A program made the translations under genes and the position numbers. Shown here in pieces: positions 24,793-32,800 of a stretch of DNA of 44,494 nucleotides. The stretch is from positions 1 through 44,494 of the forward strand of contig DDFA01000027.1 of NCBI GenBank assembly GCA_002336975.1, in the 5' to 3' direction. Numbering within the stretch: position 1 is the stretch's first letter; every line of letters begins with the position of its first letter. Below the pieces are notes generated by a model. That model made no database searches and was not told where the DNA came from. It was given only the letters and a program-made list of their open reading frames with translations. The DNA is from Phyllobacteriaceae bacterium UBA1940 (GTDB lineage: Bacteria; Pseudomonadota; Alphaproteobacteria; Rhizobiales; Rhizobiaceae).

Positions 24793-26517
24793 GTGTCAGG
24801 AACAGCGAGCGCAGTGCGCGTGGAGCGGCAGACGGCGGAGGCGGATCTCGTTTCGCGTCTCGAAGGGGCCCGTTCCCGCATCGAACAACGCTTCCTCGAC
24901 GGCGGCGTCGTGCTGCTGGCCGTTCTGGACATGCTCAATCGCCTCGTGGCCTCGCTGGAGAACCTTTCCGGCTCGCTCGACGACGAGACGGCGGAGGCGA
25001 CCATCGGCCGCCTCAGTGCGACCGTCGGCCAGCTCACCGCCCTGCCGGGCATCGAGGAGATGCGTCAGCAGCGTCTCGCCAGTGTCGCCGTGACCGAGCA
25101 GACGCTTGGCGGCTACATCGCCACCATGCAGGAAACGCTGCGCTACCTGCGCACCTTCGCCACCACCGCCAAGATCACCGGCGCGGCCATTCCCGATTTC
25201 GCCGGCTTTGCCGAGGAGATTCTGGAGCGCATCCAGTTCGGCACGAGCGAGGTCAATGCGCTCGGGGCCAAGATCGGCACGCTCGGCGGCGTGATCGGCA
25301 GCGCCGCGGCCGGGGGCGGGGAGGCGCTGGAGCGCTTCCGCCGCAGTGTGCCCGATATCGCCGGCAACCTTTCGCGCAATGCCGCCGACCTCACCGCCCA
25401 GCGCCGCCATCTCTCCCAGCTTGCAGCACGCGTGAGCGCTTCGGCGCGGCAGGTGCAGACCAAGGTCGCGACGACCCTGTCCTCCATGCAGATCGGCGAC
25501 ATCACCCGCCAGCGCATCGAACACTGCCAGTCCGCCTTCACTTTCCTCGAAGACTATCTTTCCGCCGGCACGCTGGATGGCGAGGCGGGCGCACGCCTCA
25601 CGGCGCTGGTGCGCCATCTCGTGCGTGACCAGCTTGTCGAGATTGCCCATGATTTCGAGCGGGAGTGCAAGACGGTCGTCGGCACGATCCGCAGCTTCGG
25701 CGTCGATATCGACGGGCTCATGGCGCTGCACGGCGATATGGACTCCGCTGACGGCCGCTCGGCCGACCGTGCCATGCGCACGCTGGAAGCCGACATCGCC
25801 GCGGCCCGCGCTGTGGTGTGCGATATCGAGCAGGCGGCCGATAAGGCCAATGCACTCGGCGCCGATACCGTCGAGACGGTGCAGGAACTGCTGAAGGGTG
25901 TGAAGACGATCCAGCTGGTGCGCACCGACATCCACTACATGGCGCTCAACACCAATCTGCGTTGCAGCAAGCTGGGCGAGGAGGGGCGCGCGATCAATGT
26001 GGTGACGGCGGAACTGCGCACCTTCTCCGCGCAACTGGACGAAACGGCCGAACATATCCTCGCCGCCCTGCAATCGCTGGAAGGCGACGCGGTCAAGCTG
26101 CGTGAGGCAGGGGACGCCGCGGGCGGCTCGCTCGACACGCATCTGGAGGAAGTGCTCGATCATATCCGCCGCGCGGGCGATCGCATGGAGGAGGACATGA
26201 CGACGCTGCGCTCCTGCGGCGCGGACATTTCCGCCAAGGCCGGCAGGACGATCGCCGATCTCGATTTCAATGCCGAACTCGGCGAGGTGCTTGCCGATTG
26301 CGCCGCCGGCGTCGGCGACCTGATCGGCCAGAATCTGCCCGATACGGCAGGGCTCGAAGAGGCGATGGCCGAACTCGGCGGACGTATCGCCCGCACCTAT
26401 ACTATGGTGTCCGAACGCGAGGTGCATGCCCGCGTCTTCGGCACGGTGGTGGATGCGCCGGCCGCGCCCGTGGCCGCCCAGAGCGACGAAGAACTCTTCG
26501 ACGACGCGCTGTTTTAA
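24793..26517 (+). CDS. Soluble MCP-like protein with degenerate signalling tip and CheZ-like motif
   Basis: This protein of about 574 residues is almost entirely helical and has no membrane segment. Residues about 376-414 (YMALNTNLRCSKLGEEGRA then INVVTAELRTFS) resemble the MCP hairpin tip [22 protein letters not shown] but with key residues changed. Residues 236-240 in QIGDITRQRIEH match the D-x-x-x-Q spacing of the CheZ phosphatase motif (QDLTGQ). It may be an auxiliary CheY phosphatase or a decoy/scaffold for the divergent che operon; both are inference. The start is uncertain: GTG 24793 follows a GTGGGG, while GTG 24781 and TTG 24745 are also in frame. It ends in an acidic tail. Confidence 0.7.
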   Translation: MSGTASAVRVERQTAEADLVSRLEGARSRIEQRFLDGGVVLLAVLDMLNRLVASLENLSGSLDDETAEATIGRLSATVGQLTALPGIEEMRQQRLASVAVTEQTLGGYIATMQETLRYLRTFATTAKITGAAIPDFAGFAEEILERIQFGTSEVNALGAKIGTLGGVIGSAAAGGGEALERFRRSVPDIAGNLSRNAADLTAQRRHLSQLAARVSASARQVQTKVATTLSSMQIGDITRQRIEHCQSAFTFLEDYLSAGTLDGEAGARLTALVRHLVRDQLVEIAHDFERECKTVVGTIRSFGVDIDGLMALHGDMDSADGRSADRAMRTLEADIAAARAVVCDIEQAADKANALGADTVETVQELLKGVKTIQLVRTDIHYMALNTNLRCSKLGEEGRAINVVTAELRTFSAQLDETAEHILAALQSLEGDAVKLREAGDAAGGSLDTHLEEVLDHIRRAGDRMEEDMTTLRSCGADISAKAGRTIADLDFNAELGEVLADCAAGVGDLIGQNLPDTAGLEEAMAELGGRIARTYTMVSEREVHARVFGTVVDAPAAPVAAQSDEELFDDALF

Positions 26518-26539
26518 GGCGCCCGCTTTCCATTGTCGT

Positions 26540-26576
26540 CACGTGCACCGGCCGGTCGCTCCGGCCGGTGCACGTG
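26540..26576 (+). terminator. Strong hairpin after the MCP-like gene
   Basis: A perfect 16-bp stem (CACGTGCACCGGCCGG and its complement) with loop TCGCT lies 23 nt past the stop. T-rich sequence begins a few bases later (TCTGTTTC) but there is no immediate U-run. It likely marks the transcript end before modA. Confidence 0.65.
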
Positions 26577-26626
26577 AGTCTGTTTCATTGTGTTTTTGAA
26601 AATATACCGCTGGCAAAGCCGGAAGC

Positions 26627-26653
26627 GTCGATATATCCAATGTGATATCACGC
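26627..26653 (+). promoter_or_regulatory. Candidate ModE-binding palindrome upstream of modA
   Basis: An imperfect inverted repeat, CGATATATC (26629-26637) and GATATCACG (26644-26652) with 6-nt spacer, resembles the ModE box, whose half-sites read CGnTATAT. It lies 32 nt before the modA start, fitting repression when molybdate is sufficient. A ModE-like gene is at 29565-29924. Confidence 0.55.
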
Positions 26654-26684
26654 TGCCGGGAAGGCAGGAAAAGGGAGAACGCCA

Positions 26685-27458
26685 ATGAACCGTCGCCTGC
26701 TTCTGAAACTCGTCGTCGCCGCCTTCGCGGCCCTGCCGCTCGCTTTACCTGCCGCCGCCGCGGACAAGGTCACCGTCTTTGCCGCCGCCAGCCTCAAGAA
26801 CGCGCTCGATGCGGCCAATGCCGCCTGGCAGAAGGAAACCGGCAACGAGACCGCGGTCTCCTATGCCGCAAGCTCGGCGCTCGCCAAGCAGATCGAGGCG
26901 GCCGCGCCCGCCGATCTCTTCATTTCGGCAGACCTTGCCTGGATGGATTACGTCGCCGAAAAGAAGCTGATCAAGGACGACACCCGCGTGAACCTCCTCG
27001 GCAACCGCATCGTGCTCGTCGCGCCGAAGGACAAGGCCTCGACGGTCGAGATCAAGGACGGTTTCGACCTCGCCGGCCTCGTCGGCGACGGCAAGCTTGC
27101 CATGGGCGCGGTCGATAGCGTGCCGGCCGGCAAATACGGCAAGGCGGCGCTTGAGAAGCTCGGTGTCTGGTCCTCCGTCGAAGGCAAGGTCGCCGGCGCG
27201 GAAAGCGTGCGCGCGGCGCTCGCCCTCGTCTCGCGCGGCGAAGCGCCCTATGGCATCGTCTACCAGACGGATGCCGCCGCCGATCCGGGCGTCGCCGTCG
27301 TCGGCACCTTCCCGGAAGACAGCCACCCGCCGATCATCTATCCGGTCGCGATCCTCTCGGAATCCAAGAGCGCGGCGGCGAGCGCCTATCTCGACTTCCT
27401 GAAGTCCGACAAGGCCGCGCCCTTCTTCACGGAGCAGGGCTTCACCATCCTGAAGTAA
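26685..27458 (+). CDS. modA: Molybdate ABC transporter periplasmic binding protein
   Basis: This 257-residue protein has a Sec signal peptide (about 1-25, cleaved near AAAA-DKV). The mature part begins KVTVFAAASLKNALDAAN, the ModA hallmark whose early Ser binds the oxyanion, followed by VSYAASSALAKQIEAAAPAD and GAVDSVPAGKYG. It captures molybdate (or tungstate) in the periplasm for ModBC. GGGAG lies just before the ATG. The gap to modB is 331 nt and filled with palindromic repeats, unusually long for this operon. Confidence 0.95.
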   Translation: MNRRLLLKLVVAAFAALPLALPAAAADKVTVFAAASLKNALDAANAAWQKETGNETAVSYAASSALAKQIEAAAPADLFISADLAWMDYVAEKKLIKDDTRVNLLGNRIVLVAPKDKASTVEIKDGFDLAGLVGDGKLAMGAVDSVPAGKYGKAALEKLGVWSSVEGKVAGAESVRAALALVSRGEAPYGIVYQTDAAADPGVAVVGTFPEDSHPPIIYPVAILSESKSAAASAYLDFLKSDKAAPFFTEQGFTILK

Positions 27459-27566
27459 GTGAGGCTCGCGACAGGCCGGGATGGTAGCTCGGGACTGTTG
27501 TGTGAGAGAACCCCTCTCCACAAGGGGAGGGCAATCGCCTATGGAATTCGGCGATACAGCTTTTTC

Positions 27567-27693
27567 CCTTCTCCCCAGCGGGGAGAAGGTGGCCCGAAGG
27601 GTCGGATGAGGGGGCACCCACAGGGCTCGATTTTTCCCGCCTTCGGCACCCCCTCATCCGCCTGCCGGCACCTTCTCCCCGCTGGGGAGAAGG
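27567..27693. repeat. Inverted pair of rhizobial-type palindromic repeats between modA and modB
   Basis: Copy 1 (27567-27614) and copy 2 (27647-27693) are inverted relative to each other. Each carries a hairpin CCTTCTCCCC/GGGGAGAAGG next to a GGATGAGGGGG (or CCCCCTCATCC) half. A further small palindrome, CCCCTC-TCCACAA-GGGGAG, lies at 27511-27529. Such modules are common in rhizobial intergenic DNA. Folded in the mod transcript they would make a long stem, which could lower modBC expression relative to modA. Confidence 0.8.
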
Positions 27694-27789
27694 AAGATGG
27701 GGCGAGCGTTCCGTTTCATATGCGTTCGTTCTGCCCTAGTGGCGCGCGCGGGCAGGCAGAGAGGGAATCGGCAGCAATGAGGAAACCGC

Positions 27790-28491
27790 GTGGACTGGCT
27801 TGCCCTGAGCGATGAGGAATGGACGGCGATCCGGCTCAGCCTTCGGGTCGCGTCGGTGGCCGTCCTCTTCAGCCTGCCGCTCGGCATCCTCGTGGCGCTG
27901 GCGCTGGCGCGCGGCCGCTTCTGGGGCAAGTCGCTGCTGAACGGTCTCGTCCACCTGCCGCTCATCCTGCCGCCGGTCGTCACCGGCTTCCTGCTGCTCA
28001 TTCTCTTCGGCCGGCGCGGTCCCATCGGCGGGCTGCTCGACGAATGGTTCGGCATCGTGCTCTCCTTCCGCTGGACCGGCGCGGCGCTCGCCTGTGGCGT
28101 CATGGGCTTTCCGCTAATGGTGCGCTCCATCCGCCTGTCCATCGAGGCGGTGGACCGCAAGCTGGAGGAGGCCGCCGGCACGCTCGGTGCAAGTCCCCTC
28201 TGGGTCTTCTTCACCGTCACCCTGCCGCTCATCGTTCCGGGCGTGCTCGCCGGCATGATCCTCGCCTTCGCCAAGGCCATGGGCGAATTCGGCGCGACGA
28301 TCACCTTCGTCTCCAACATTCCCGGCGAGACGCAGACGCTGTCCGCCGCCATCTATACCTTCACCCAGGTGCCCGGCGGCGATGCCGGGGCGATGCGCCT
28401 CACCCTCGTCGCCATCGCCATCTCCATGGCGGCGCTGATCGCCTCGGAATTCCTCGCCCAGCGCCTCGGCCGCAAGGTGCATCTCGAATGA
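27790..28491 (+). CDS. modB: Molybdate ABC transporter permease
   Basis: This 233-residue inner-membrane protein has about five helices and starts at GTG 27790, with GAGGA upstream. The binding-protein-dependent permease loop that contacts the ATPase is present ([20 protein letters not shown], then [20 protein letters not shown]). It forms the channel through which ModA-bound molybdate passes. It overlaps modC by 4 nt. Confidence 0.95.
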   Translation: MDWLALSDEEWTAIRLSLRVASVAVLFSLPLGILVALALARGRFWGKSLLNGLVHLPLILPPVVTGFLLLILFGRRGPIGGLLDEWFGIVLSFRWTGAALACGVMGFPLMVRSIRLSIEAVDRKLEEAAGTLGASPLWVFFTVTLPLIVPGVLAGMILAFAKAMGEFGATITFVSNIPGETQTLSAAIYTFTQVPGGDAGAMRLTLVAIAISMAALIASEFLAQRLGRKVHLE

Positions 28492-29561
28492 GCCTCACCG
28501 TCGAAGCAAGGCACCGGCTCGGCCATTTCTCGCTGGAAGCCGCCTTCACCTCCGAAGGCGGCGTGACGGCGCTGTTCGGCCGCTCCGGCTCGGGAAAGAC
28601 CTCGCTCATCCGCATCATCGCCGGCCTGACGCGCCCGACGGAAGGCCGCGTCGTGCTGGATGGCAACGTGCTGGCCGATACGGCGCGCGGCATCTTCCTG
28701 CCGCCGCACCGCCGCCGCTTCGGCTATGTCTTTCAGGAGGCCCGGCTCTTCCCGCACTTGACCGTCCGCCAGAACCTCCATTACGGCCGCTGGTTCTCCC
28801 CGAAGGGCGCGCGAACGGAAAACCCGGACCGCATCATCGGCCTGCTCGGCATCGGCGACCTGCTGGATCGCCAGCCGGCCAACCTTTCCGGCGGCGAGAA
28901 GCAGCGCGTCGCCATCGGCCGCGCGCTTCTCTCATCCCCGCGCCTACTGCTGATGGACGAGCCGCTCGCCGCGCTCGACGACGAGCGCAAGGCGGAAATC
29001 CTGCCCTATCTGGAGCGCCTGCGCGACGAGGTCGGCATTCCCATCGTCTATGTCAGCCATTCCGTGGCCGAGGTCGCCCGCCTTGCCGACAAGGTGGTGC
29101 TGATGGCCGATGGCCGCATTGCTGCCGCCGGCCCTGCCTCGGATGTGCTCGGCGGCGCGCGGCTTTCCTCCGCGCTCGACCGCCGCGAGGCGGGCAGCGT
29201 GCTGTCCGGCCGGGTGGAGGCGCGTGACGCTGCCCATGGCCTTGCCACCATCCGCCTCGATGGCGGCGCGGCCGTCTTCGTGCCGGGCGCGGCCGTCTCG
29301 CCCGGCGAGGCGGTGCGCCTGCGCATTCCCGCCCGCGACGTGCTGGTCGCGACGGTGCGTCCCGAGGGCATCAGCGCGCTCAATATCCTCGAAGGTGTGG
29401 TGGAGGCGGTGGAGCCGGACGGGGAGGGCATGGCGAACCTGCGCATCACCTGCGGCGGCGATCACATCCACGCCCGCATCACGGTCCTGTCGGTCGAGCG
29501 CCTCGGCCTTGCGCCGGGCCTGCCGGTCCATGCGGTCGTCAAGACGGTGGCGCTGGAATAG
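28488..29561 (+). CDS. modC: Molybdate ABC transporter ATP-binding protein
   Basis: This 357-residue protein has Walker [10 protein letters not shown], the ABC signature [15 protein letters not shown], Walker [15 protein letters not shown] and the switch histidine in VSHSVAE. A C-terminal TOBE/Mop domain (about 290-355, with [16 protein letters not shown]) binds molybdate and can inhibit transport. The ATG overlaps the modB stop. The modE-like gene converges on it with 3 nt between the stops. Confidence 0.95.
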   Translation: MSLTVEARHRLGHFSLEAAFTSEGGVTALFGRSGSGKTSLIRIIAGLTRPTEGRVVLDGNVLADTARGIFLPPHRRRFGYVFQEARLFPHLTVRQNLHYGRWFSPKGARTENPDRIIGLLGIGDLLDRQPANLSGGEKQRVAIGRALLSSPRLLLMDEPLAALDDERKAEILPYLERLRDEVGIPIVYVSHSVAEVARLADKVVLMADGRIAAAGPASDVLGGARLSSALDRREAGSVLSGRVEARDAAHGLATIRLDGGAAVFVPGAAVSPGEAVRLRIPARDVLVATVRPEGISALNILEGVVEAVEPDGEGMANLRITCGGDHIHARITVLSVERLGLAPGLPVHAVVKTVALE

Positions 29562-29564
29562 GGG

Positions 29565-29924
29565 TCAGTCCGCCAGATTGGCGACGATCCAGCCGATATC
29601 GTTGGAGAGCGCCGCGCGCGCCTTTTCTTCCATCGCCTGATAGTGGGCGATCAGCGCCTCGCCGAACGGCGTCACGACGGCCCCGCCGCCCTGCTTGCCG
29701 CCGCGCTGCGATTCGACGACGGGCTGCCGGAACAGCCGGTTCATCTCGTCGACCAGCAGCCAGGCCCGCCGGTAGGACATGTCCATTGCCCGCCCGCCGG
29801 CCGAAATCGAGCCGGTTTGCCTGATATGCGAGAGAAGCTGGATCTTCCCCCGCCCGATCCGGTTGTCCTGATCGAACTGAAGGCGGAAGATGAGCTTCGG
29901 CGCGGTCTTGCTGGCTGCTGACAT
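29565..29924 (-). CDS. modE: ModE-like molybdate regulator, DNA-binding domain only
   Basis: This 119-residue protein is a LysR-like winged helix: TGSISAGGRAMDMSYRRAWL, then VVESQRGGKQGGGAVVTPFG, the ModE N-terminal signature. The C-terminal Mop (molybdate-binding) domains of E. coli ModE are absent, as in several alphaproteobacteria, so how it senses molybdate is unclear. The upstream open frame to 30116 runs into the aminotransferase gene and is rejected. ATG 29924 sits just past a hairpin (29931-29952) and lacks a clear ribosome-binding site. Confidence 0.88.
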   Translation of the reverse strand: MSAASKTAPKLIFRLQFDQDNRIGRGKIQLLSHIRQTGSISAGGRAMDMSYRRAWLLVDEMNRLFRQPVVESQRGGKQGGGAVVTPFGEALIAHYQAMEEKARAALSNDIGWIVANLAD

Positions 29925-29930
29925 GAAAAT

Positions 29931-29952
29931 GGGCCCGTACTGATACGGGCCC
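29931..29952 (-). terminator. Hairpin between the aminotransferase and modE
   Basis: A perfect 9-bp stem GGGCCCGTA/TACGGGCCC with a 4-nt loop is followed on the minus strand by ATTTTC, then the modE ATG. It is 32 nt past the aminotransferase stop and fits a terminator for that gene. It also occupies the space where modE's ribosome-binding site would be, so modE may have its own start inside or after it. Confidence 0.65.
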
Positions 29953-29983
29953 AGATATAACAGCGTTTCCCGCCGAGGGAAGA

Positions 29984-31321
29984 TTAGGCGGCGCGCTTCA
30001 GCGCATCGCCGAGGATCGAGACGATATCCTCGAAGTGCTTCTTTTCGGCGATCAGCGGCGGCGAGAAGGCGATGATGTCGCCGGTGACGCGGATCAGCAG
30101 GCCCTTCTCGAAGCAATCGACGAAGACGTCATAGGCGCGTGCGCCCGGCGCGCCGTCGCGCGATGCCAGTTCGATGCCGGCGATGAGGCCGATGGTGCGG
30201 ATGTCGATGACATGCGGCAGGCCCTTCAGCGAATGCATCGCCTCGTACCAGTCGTCCTGCAGCTCGGCGGCGCGGGTCAAAAGGCCCTCGTCGCGGTAGA
30301 TGTCGAGCGTCGCGATACCGGCGGCGCAGGCCACCGGATGGCCGGAATAGGTGTAGCCGTGGAACAGTTCGATGGCGTTTTCCGGTCCATGCATCAGCGC
30401 GTCGTGCACCTTGCGGCTGGAGAACACCGCGCCCATCGGGATCGCGCCGTTGGTCAGGCCCTTGGCGGTCGTCACGAGGTCCGGCGTCACGCCGAAATAG
30501 TCGGTGGCGAAGGCGGCGCCGAGGCGGCCGAAGCCGGTGATCACTTCGTCGAAGATCAGGAGGATGCCGTGCTTGTCGCAGATCGCGCGCAGCTTTTCGA
30601 GATAGCCCTTCGGCGGGATGAGAACGCCGGTGGAGCCGGCGACAGGCTCGACGATGCAGGCCGCGATGGTTTCCGCACCGTGCAGCGCGACCAGACGTTC
30701 CAGATCGTCCGCGAGGTCCGCGCCGTGCTCCGGCTGGCCCTTCACATAGGCGTTCCTGGCAAGGTCATGCGTGTGGCGCAGGTGATCCGAGCCGTTGAGC
30801 TGCGGGAAGACGCGGCGGTTGTTGAGGATGCCGCCGACCGAGATGCCGCCGAAGCCGACGCCGTGATAGCCGCGTTCGCGGCCGATGAGGCGCGTGCGCG
30901 TGCCCTGGCCGATGGCGCGCTGGTAGGCGATGGCGATCTTCAGCGCGGTGTCGACCGATTCGGAGCCGGAGCCGGTGTAGAACACGCGGTCGAGCTTGGC
31001 GCCTTCCGGGCCGGGGGCGATTTCGGCAAGGCGTTCGGCGAAGTCGAAGGCGATCGGGTGGCCCATCTGGAAGGAGGGGGCGAAGTCCATCTGCGTGAGC
31101 TGGCGCTCGACGGCGGAGGCGATCTGGCGGCGGCCATGGCCGGCATTCACGCACCACAGGCCCGCGGTGCCGTCGAGAACCGTGCGGCCGTCCGCGCTGG
31201 TGTAATACATGCCTTCGGCGCTCGCGAGCAGGCGCGGCGCGGCCTTGAACTGGCGGTTGGCGGTAAACGGCATCCAGTAGCTGTCGAGCACCGGGGCGTT
31301 GGGTTTGTTGTGGGCGTTCAT
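29984..31321 (-). CDS. Class III aminotransferase, omega-amino acid:pyruvate type
   Basis: From ATG 31321 (AGGAGA upstream) the enzyme has 445 residues. The N-terminal SYWMPFTANRQFKA is typical of omega-amino acid:pyruvate (beta-alanine:pyruvate) transaminases. Further motifs are YTGSGSESVDTALKIA, GYHGVGFGG, LIFDEVITGFGRLG and the Schiff-base lysine in VTTAKGLTNGAIPMGAV. It moves the amino group of a terminal amine (beta-alanine, taurine or diamine-derived) to pyruvate. A divergent XRE-cupin gene is 144 nt away and probably controls it. The exact amine is not decided by sequence. Confidence 0.9.
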   Translation of the reverse strand: MNAHNKPNAPVLDSYWMPFTANRQFKAAPRLLASAEGMYYTSADGRTVLDGTAGLWCVNAGHGRRQIASAVERQLTQMDFAPSFQMGHPIAFDFAERLAEIAPGPEGAKLDRVFYTGSGSESVDTALKIAIAYQRAIGQGTRTRLIGRERGYHGVGFGGISVGGILNNRRVFPQLNGSDHLRHTHDLARNAYVKGQPEHGADLADDLERLVALHGAETIAACIVEPVAGSTGVLIPPKGYLEKLRAICDKHGILLIFDEVITGFGRLGAAFATDYFGVTPDLVTTAKGLTNGAIPMGAVFSSRKVHDALMHGPENAIELFHGYTYSGHPVACAAGIATLDIYRDEGLLTRAAELQDDWYEAMHSLKGLPHVIDIRTIGLIAGIELASRDGAPGARAYDVFVDCFEKGLLIRVTGDIIAFSPPLIAEKKHFEDIVSILGDALKRAA

Positions 31322-31387
31322 GGGAGGTCTCCTCTGGTTGAGGCGATAGACGCCATGATTTGCCATGCCGAACAAGTCCTTTTCTTG

Positions 31388-31397
31388 TTGACGTCAA
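31388..31397. promoter_or_regulatory. Perfect palindrome in the divergent promoter region
   Basis: TTGACGTCAA is a perfect 10-bp dyad midway between the aminotransferase and its divergent XRE-cupin regulator. Its flanks extend the symmetry loosely (CTTG...GCAA). On the plus strand TTGACG could also serve as a -35 element. It is a good candidate for the regulator's operator, by position. Confidence 0.4.
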
Positions 31398-31465
31398 GCA
31401 ATTGAAAATAAAGGATGTGAGAAGGGCGGTTTTCGCTATTTCGAACATGTGAAACAGGAAATGCC

Positions 31466-32014
31466 ATGTCGGTCGATATCGGAGGCAGGCTGCGCCATCT
31501 GCGCATGGCCCACAATCTCTCCCAGCGCGAACTGGCCAAGCGCGCTGGCGTCACCAATTCGACGATCTCTCTGATCGAATCGAACGCCTCGAACCCCTCG
31601 GTCGGCGCGTTGAAGCGCATCCTCGACGGCATCCCGATCGGCCTTGCCGAATTCTTCGCCTATGAGCCGGACCGGCCGAAAAAGGCCTTCTACCGGGCGG
31701 ACGAACTGGTGGAGATCGGCAAGGGCCCGATTTCCTTCCGCCAGATCGGCGACAACACCTTCGGCCGCAGCCTGCAGATTCTCAAGGAATGCTACCAGCC
31801 CGGCGCCGACACCGGAAAGGTGCCGCTGGTCCACGATGGCGAGGAGGGCGGTATCGTCCTTTCCGGCCGCCTCGAAGTGACGGTCGACGACGAGCGCCGC
31901 ATCCTTGGCCCCGGCGACGCCTACTATTTCGAAAGCCGCCGCCCGCACCGTTTCCGCTGCGTCGGCCCGGTGCCCTGCGAGGTCATCAGCGCCTGCACCC
32001 CGCCGACCTTCTGA
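31466..32014 (+). CDS. XRE-family regulator with cupin domain (PuuR-like)
   Basis: This 182-residue protein has an N-terminal helix-turn-helix (about 7-62: LRHLRMAHNLSQRELAKRAG, then VTNSTISLIES) and a C-terminal cupin (about 105-180: HDGEEGGIVLSGRLEVTVDD, then LGPGDAYYFESRRPHRF). The layout is that of PuuR, the putrescine-responsive repressor, and fits control of the divergent omega-transaminase gene by an amine. AGGAA precedes the ATG. Confidence 0.88.
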   Translation: MSVDIGGRLRHLRMAHNLSQRELAKRAGVTNSTISLIESNASNPSVGALKRILDGIPIGLAEFFAYEPDRPKKAFYRADELVEIGKGPISFRQIGDNTFGRSLQILKECYQPGADTGKVPLVHDGEEGGIVLSGRLEVTVDDERRILGPGDAYYFESRRPHRFRCVGPVPCEVISACTPPTF

Positions 32015-32020
32015 AAAGAA

Positions 32021-32045
32021 AAAGCCCGCCGAGGGGGCGGGCTTT
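32021..32045. terminator. Bidirectional rho-independent terminator
   Basis: A perfect 10-bp stem AAAGCCCGCC/GGCGGGCTTT with a 5-nt loop lies between two convergent genes. On the minus strand it is followed by TTTTTCTTTTC, a good U-run for the yegP-like gene; on the plus strand it ends in TTT. Confidence 0.85.
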
Positions 32046-32061
32046 CGGAAAACGCGGCGGA

Positions 32062-32244
32062 TCAGGCCTGCGTATTGTCCTCGACGGGCGCGTCAGGGCC
32101 ATTCTTCTTGATGGAATCGATGGCGTTCTGCGCGCTGGCCTTGCTGGTATAGCCTTCCGTGGAGAACATGATCTCGCTGTTGTACTTGAAGCGAACACGG
32201 AATTCGCCGGCCTTGTCCTTGTAGATCTCGAACTTGTGCGCCAT
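32062..32244 (-). CDS. YegP/DUF1508 family small protein
   Basis: This 60-residue protein matches a single DUF1508 repeat: MAHKFEIYKDKAGEFRVRFK, a later EGYTSKASAQNAIDSIK and an acidic tail. The start at 32244 is preceded by GGAGAAAAG; the in-frame ATG at 32331 would add 29 unrelated residues. The function of the family is unknown. It is the last core-type gene before the accessory island, which begins about 95 nt upstream of its start. Confidence 0.85.
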   Translation of the reverse strand: MAHKFEIYKDKAGEFRVRFKYNSEIMFSTEGYTSKASAQNAIDSIKKNGPDAPVEDNTQA

Positions 32245-32339
32245 GGGCTTTTCTCCACGAGGGTGTGAATCAGACAGGCGCAACGTGCCAGCAGCGTAAA
32301 CCTCTGGCAAGGCGCAAACATCTGTTTTCAAGGAGAAAG

Positions 32340-32505
32340 TTTGGCTGGGGAACCTGGATTCTCACATGATTTCAAGGGCTTAGTAAAATCGCCTTTGATT
32401 TCCCTATGTTTTCCCGCCGCGAGCGACCGTGGATGCCACCTTTGTGCCCTGGTTTTGGGCATCAGTCAACGGACGGAGTGAGCGGTAATAATTTCCGCTT
32501 CCGCG
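32340..32505. repeat. Island direct repeat, copy A (left end, short form)
   Basis: About 166 nt, matching the right halves of copies B (from about 38126) and C (from about 44096). The best conserved part is the run from CCGCGAGCGACCGTGGAT to TGGGCATCAGTCAA. It includes a small conserved hairpin, TGCCC-TGGTTTT-GGGCA (32445-32461). The left half present in B and C is absent here. No ORF is conserved through the copies. Confidence 0.85.
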
Positions 32506-32800
32506 GCGAAGAGCGCTTCACGGCGAGCGCACATGTATGACCGGTTTGCGCCCCTTGTTGCCTTTCGCGTTACCAAACAACTTTCGCGTAAGAGGCCGCT
32601 CGCGCAAGCCGCTTAATGATTTGCGATCATCGATTTGGAAAATCCTTTTGAGCCACATTGTGCGGATATCCGAAGGATCAAAGGTTGAATTGTCGCTACC
32701 TTGGTTGACGACATCTTCACACTTAATTGATTCTATGCCGATGACGTCTGATTCACCAAACCGAGCTGCCGCATTTAGAAAAGTTGTTAAGTTCTAGGTC
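32506..32800. other. Leader region of the McrB-like gene
   Basis: 295 nt between repeat A and the ATPase gene, richer in A+T than the core genes. A -35-like TTGACG lies at 32705-32710, with no well-spaced -10. An 86-codon ORF (32537-32797) ends 3 nt before the ATPase start but has no recognisable domain, so I do not call it a gene. Confidence 0.5.

Noticed and set aside
32245..32340. tRNA gene as integration site at the left edge of the island
   Set aside because: No cloverleaf or CCA-end sequence is visible; the island edge lies in the yegP-like upstream region.
32537..32797. 86-codon ORF between repeat A and the McrB-like gene
   Set aside because: No domain, no good ribosome-binding site and unusual composition. 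Its end just before the ATPase start is suggestive, but not enough to call a gene.
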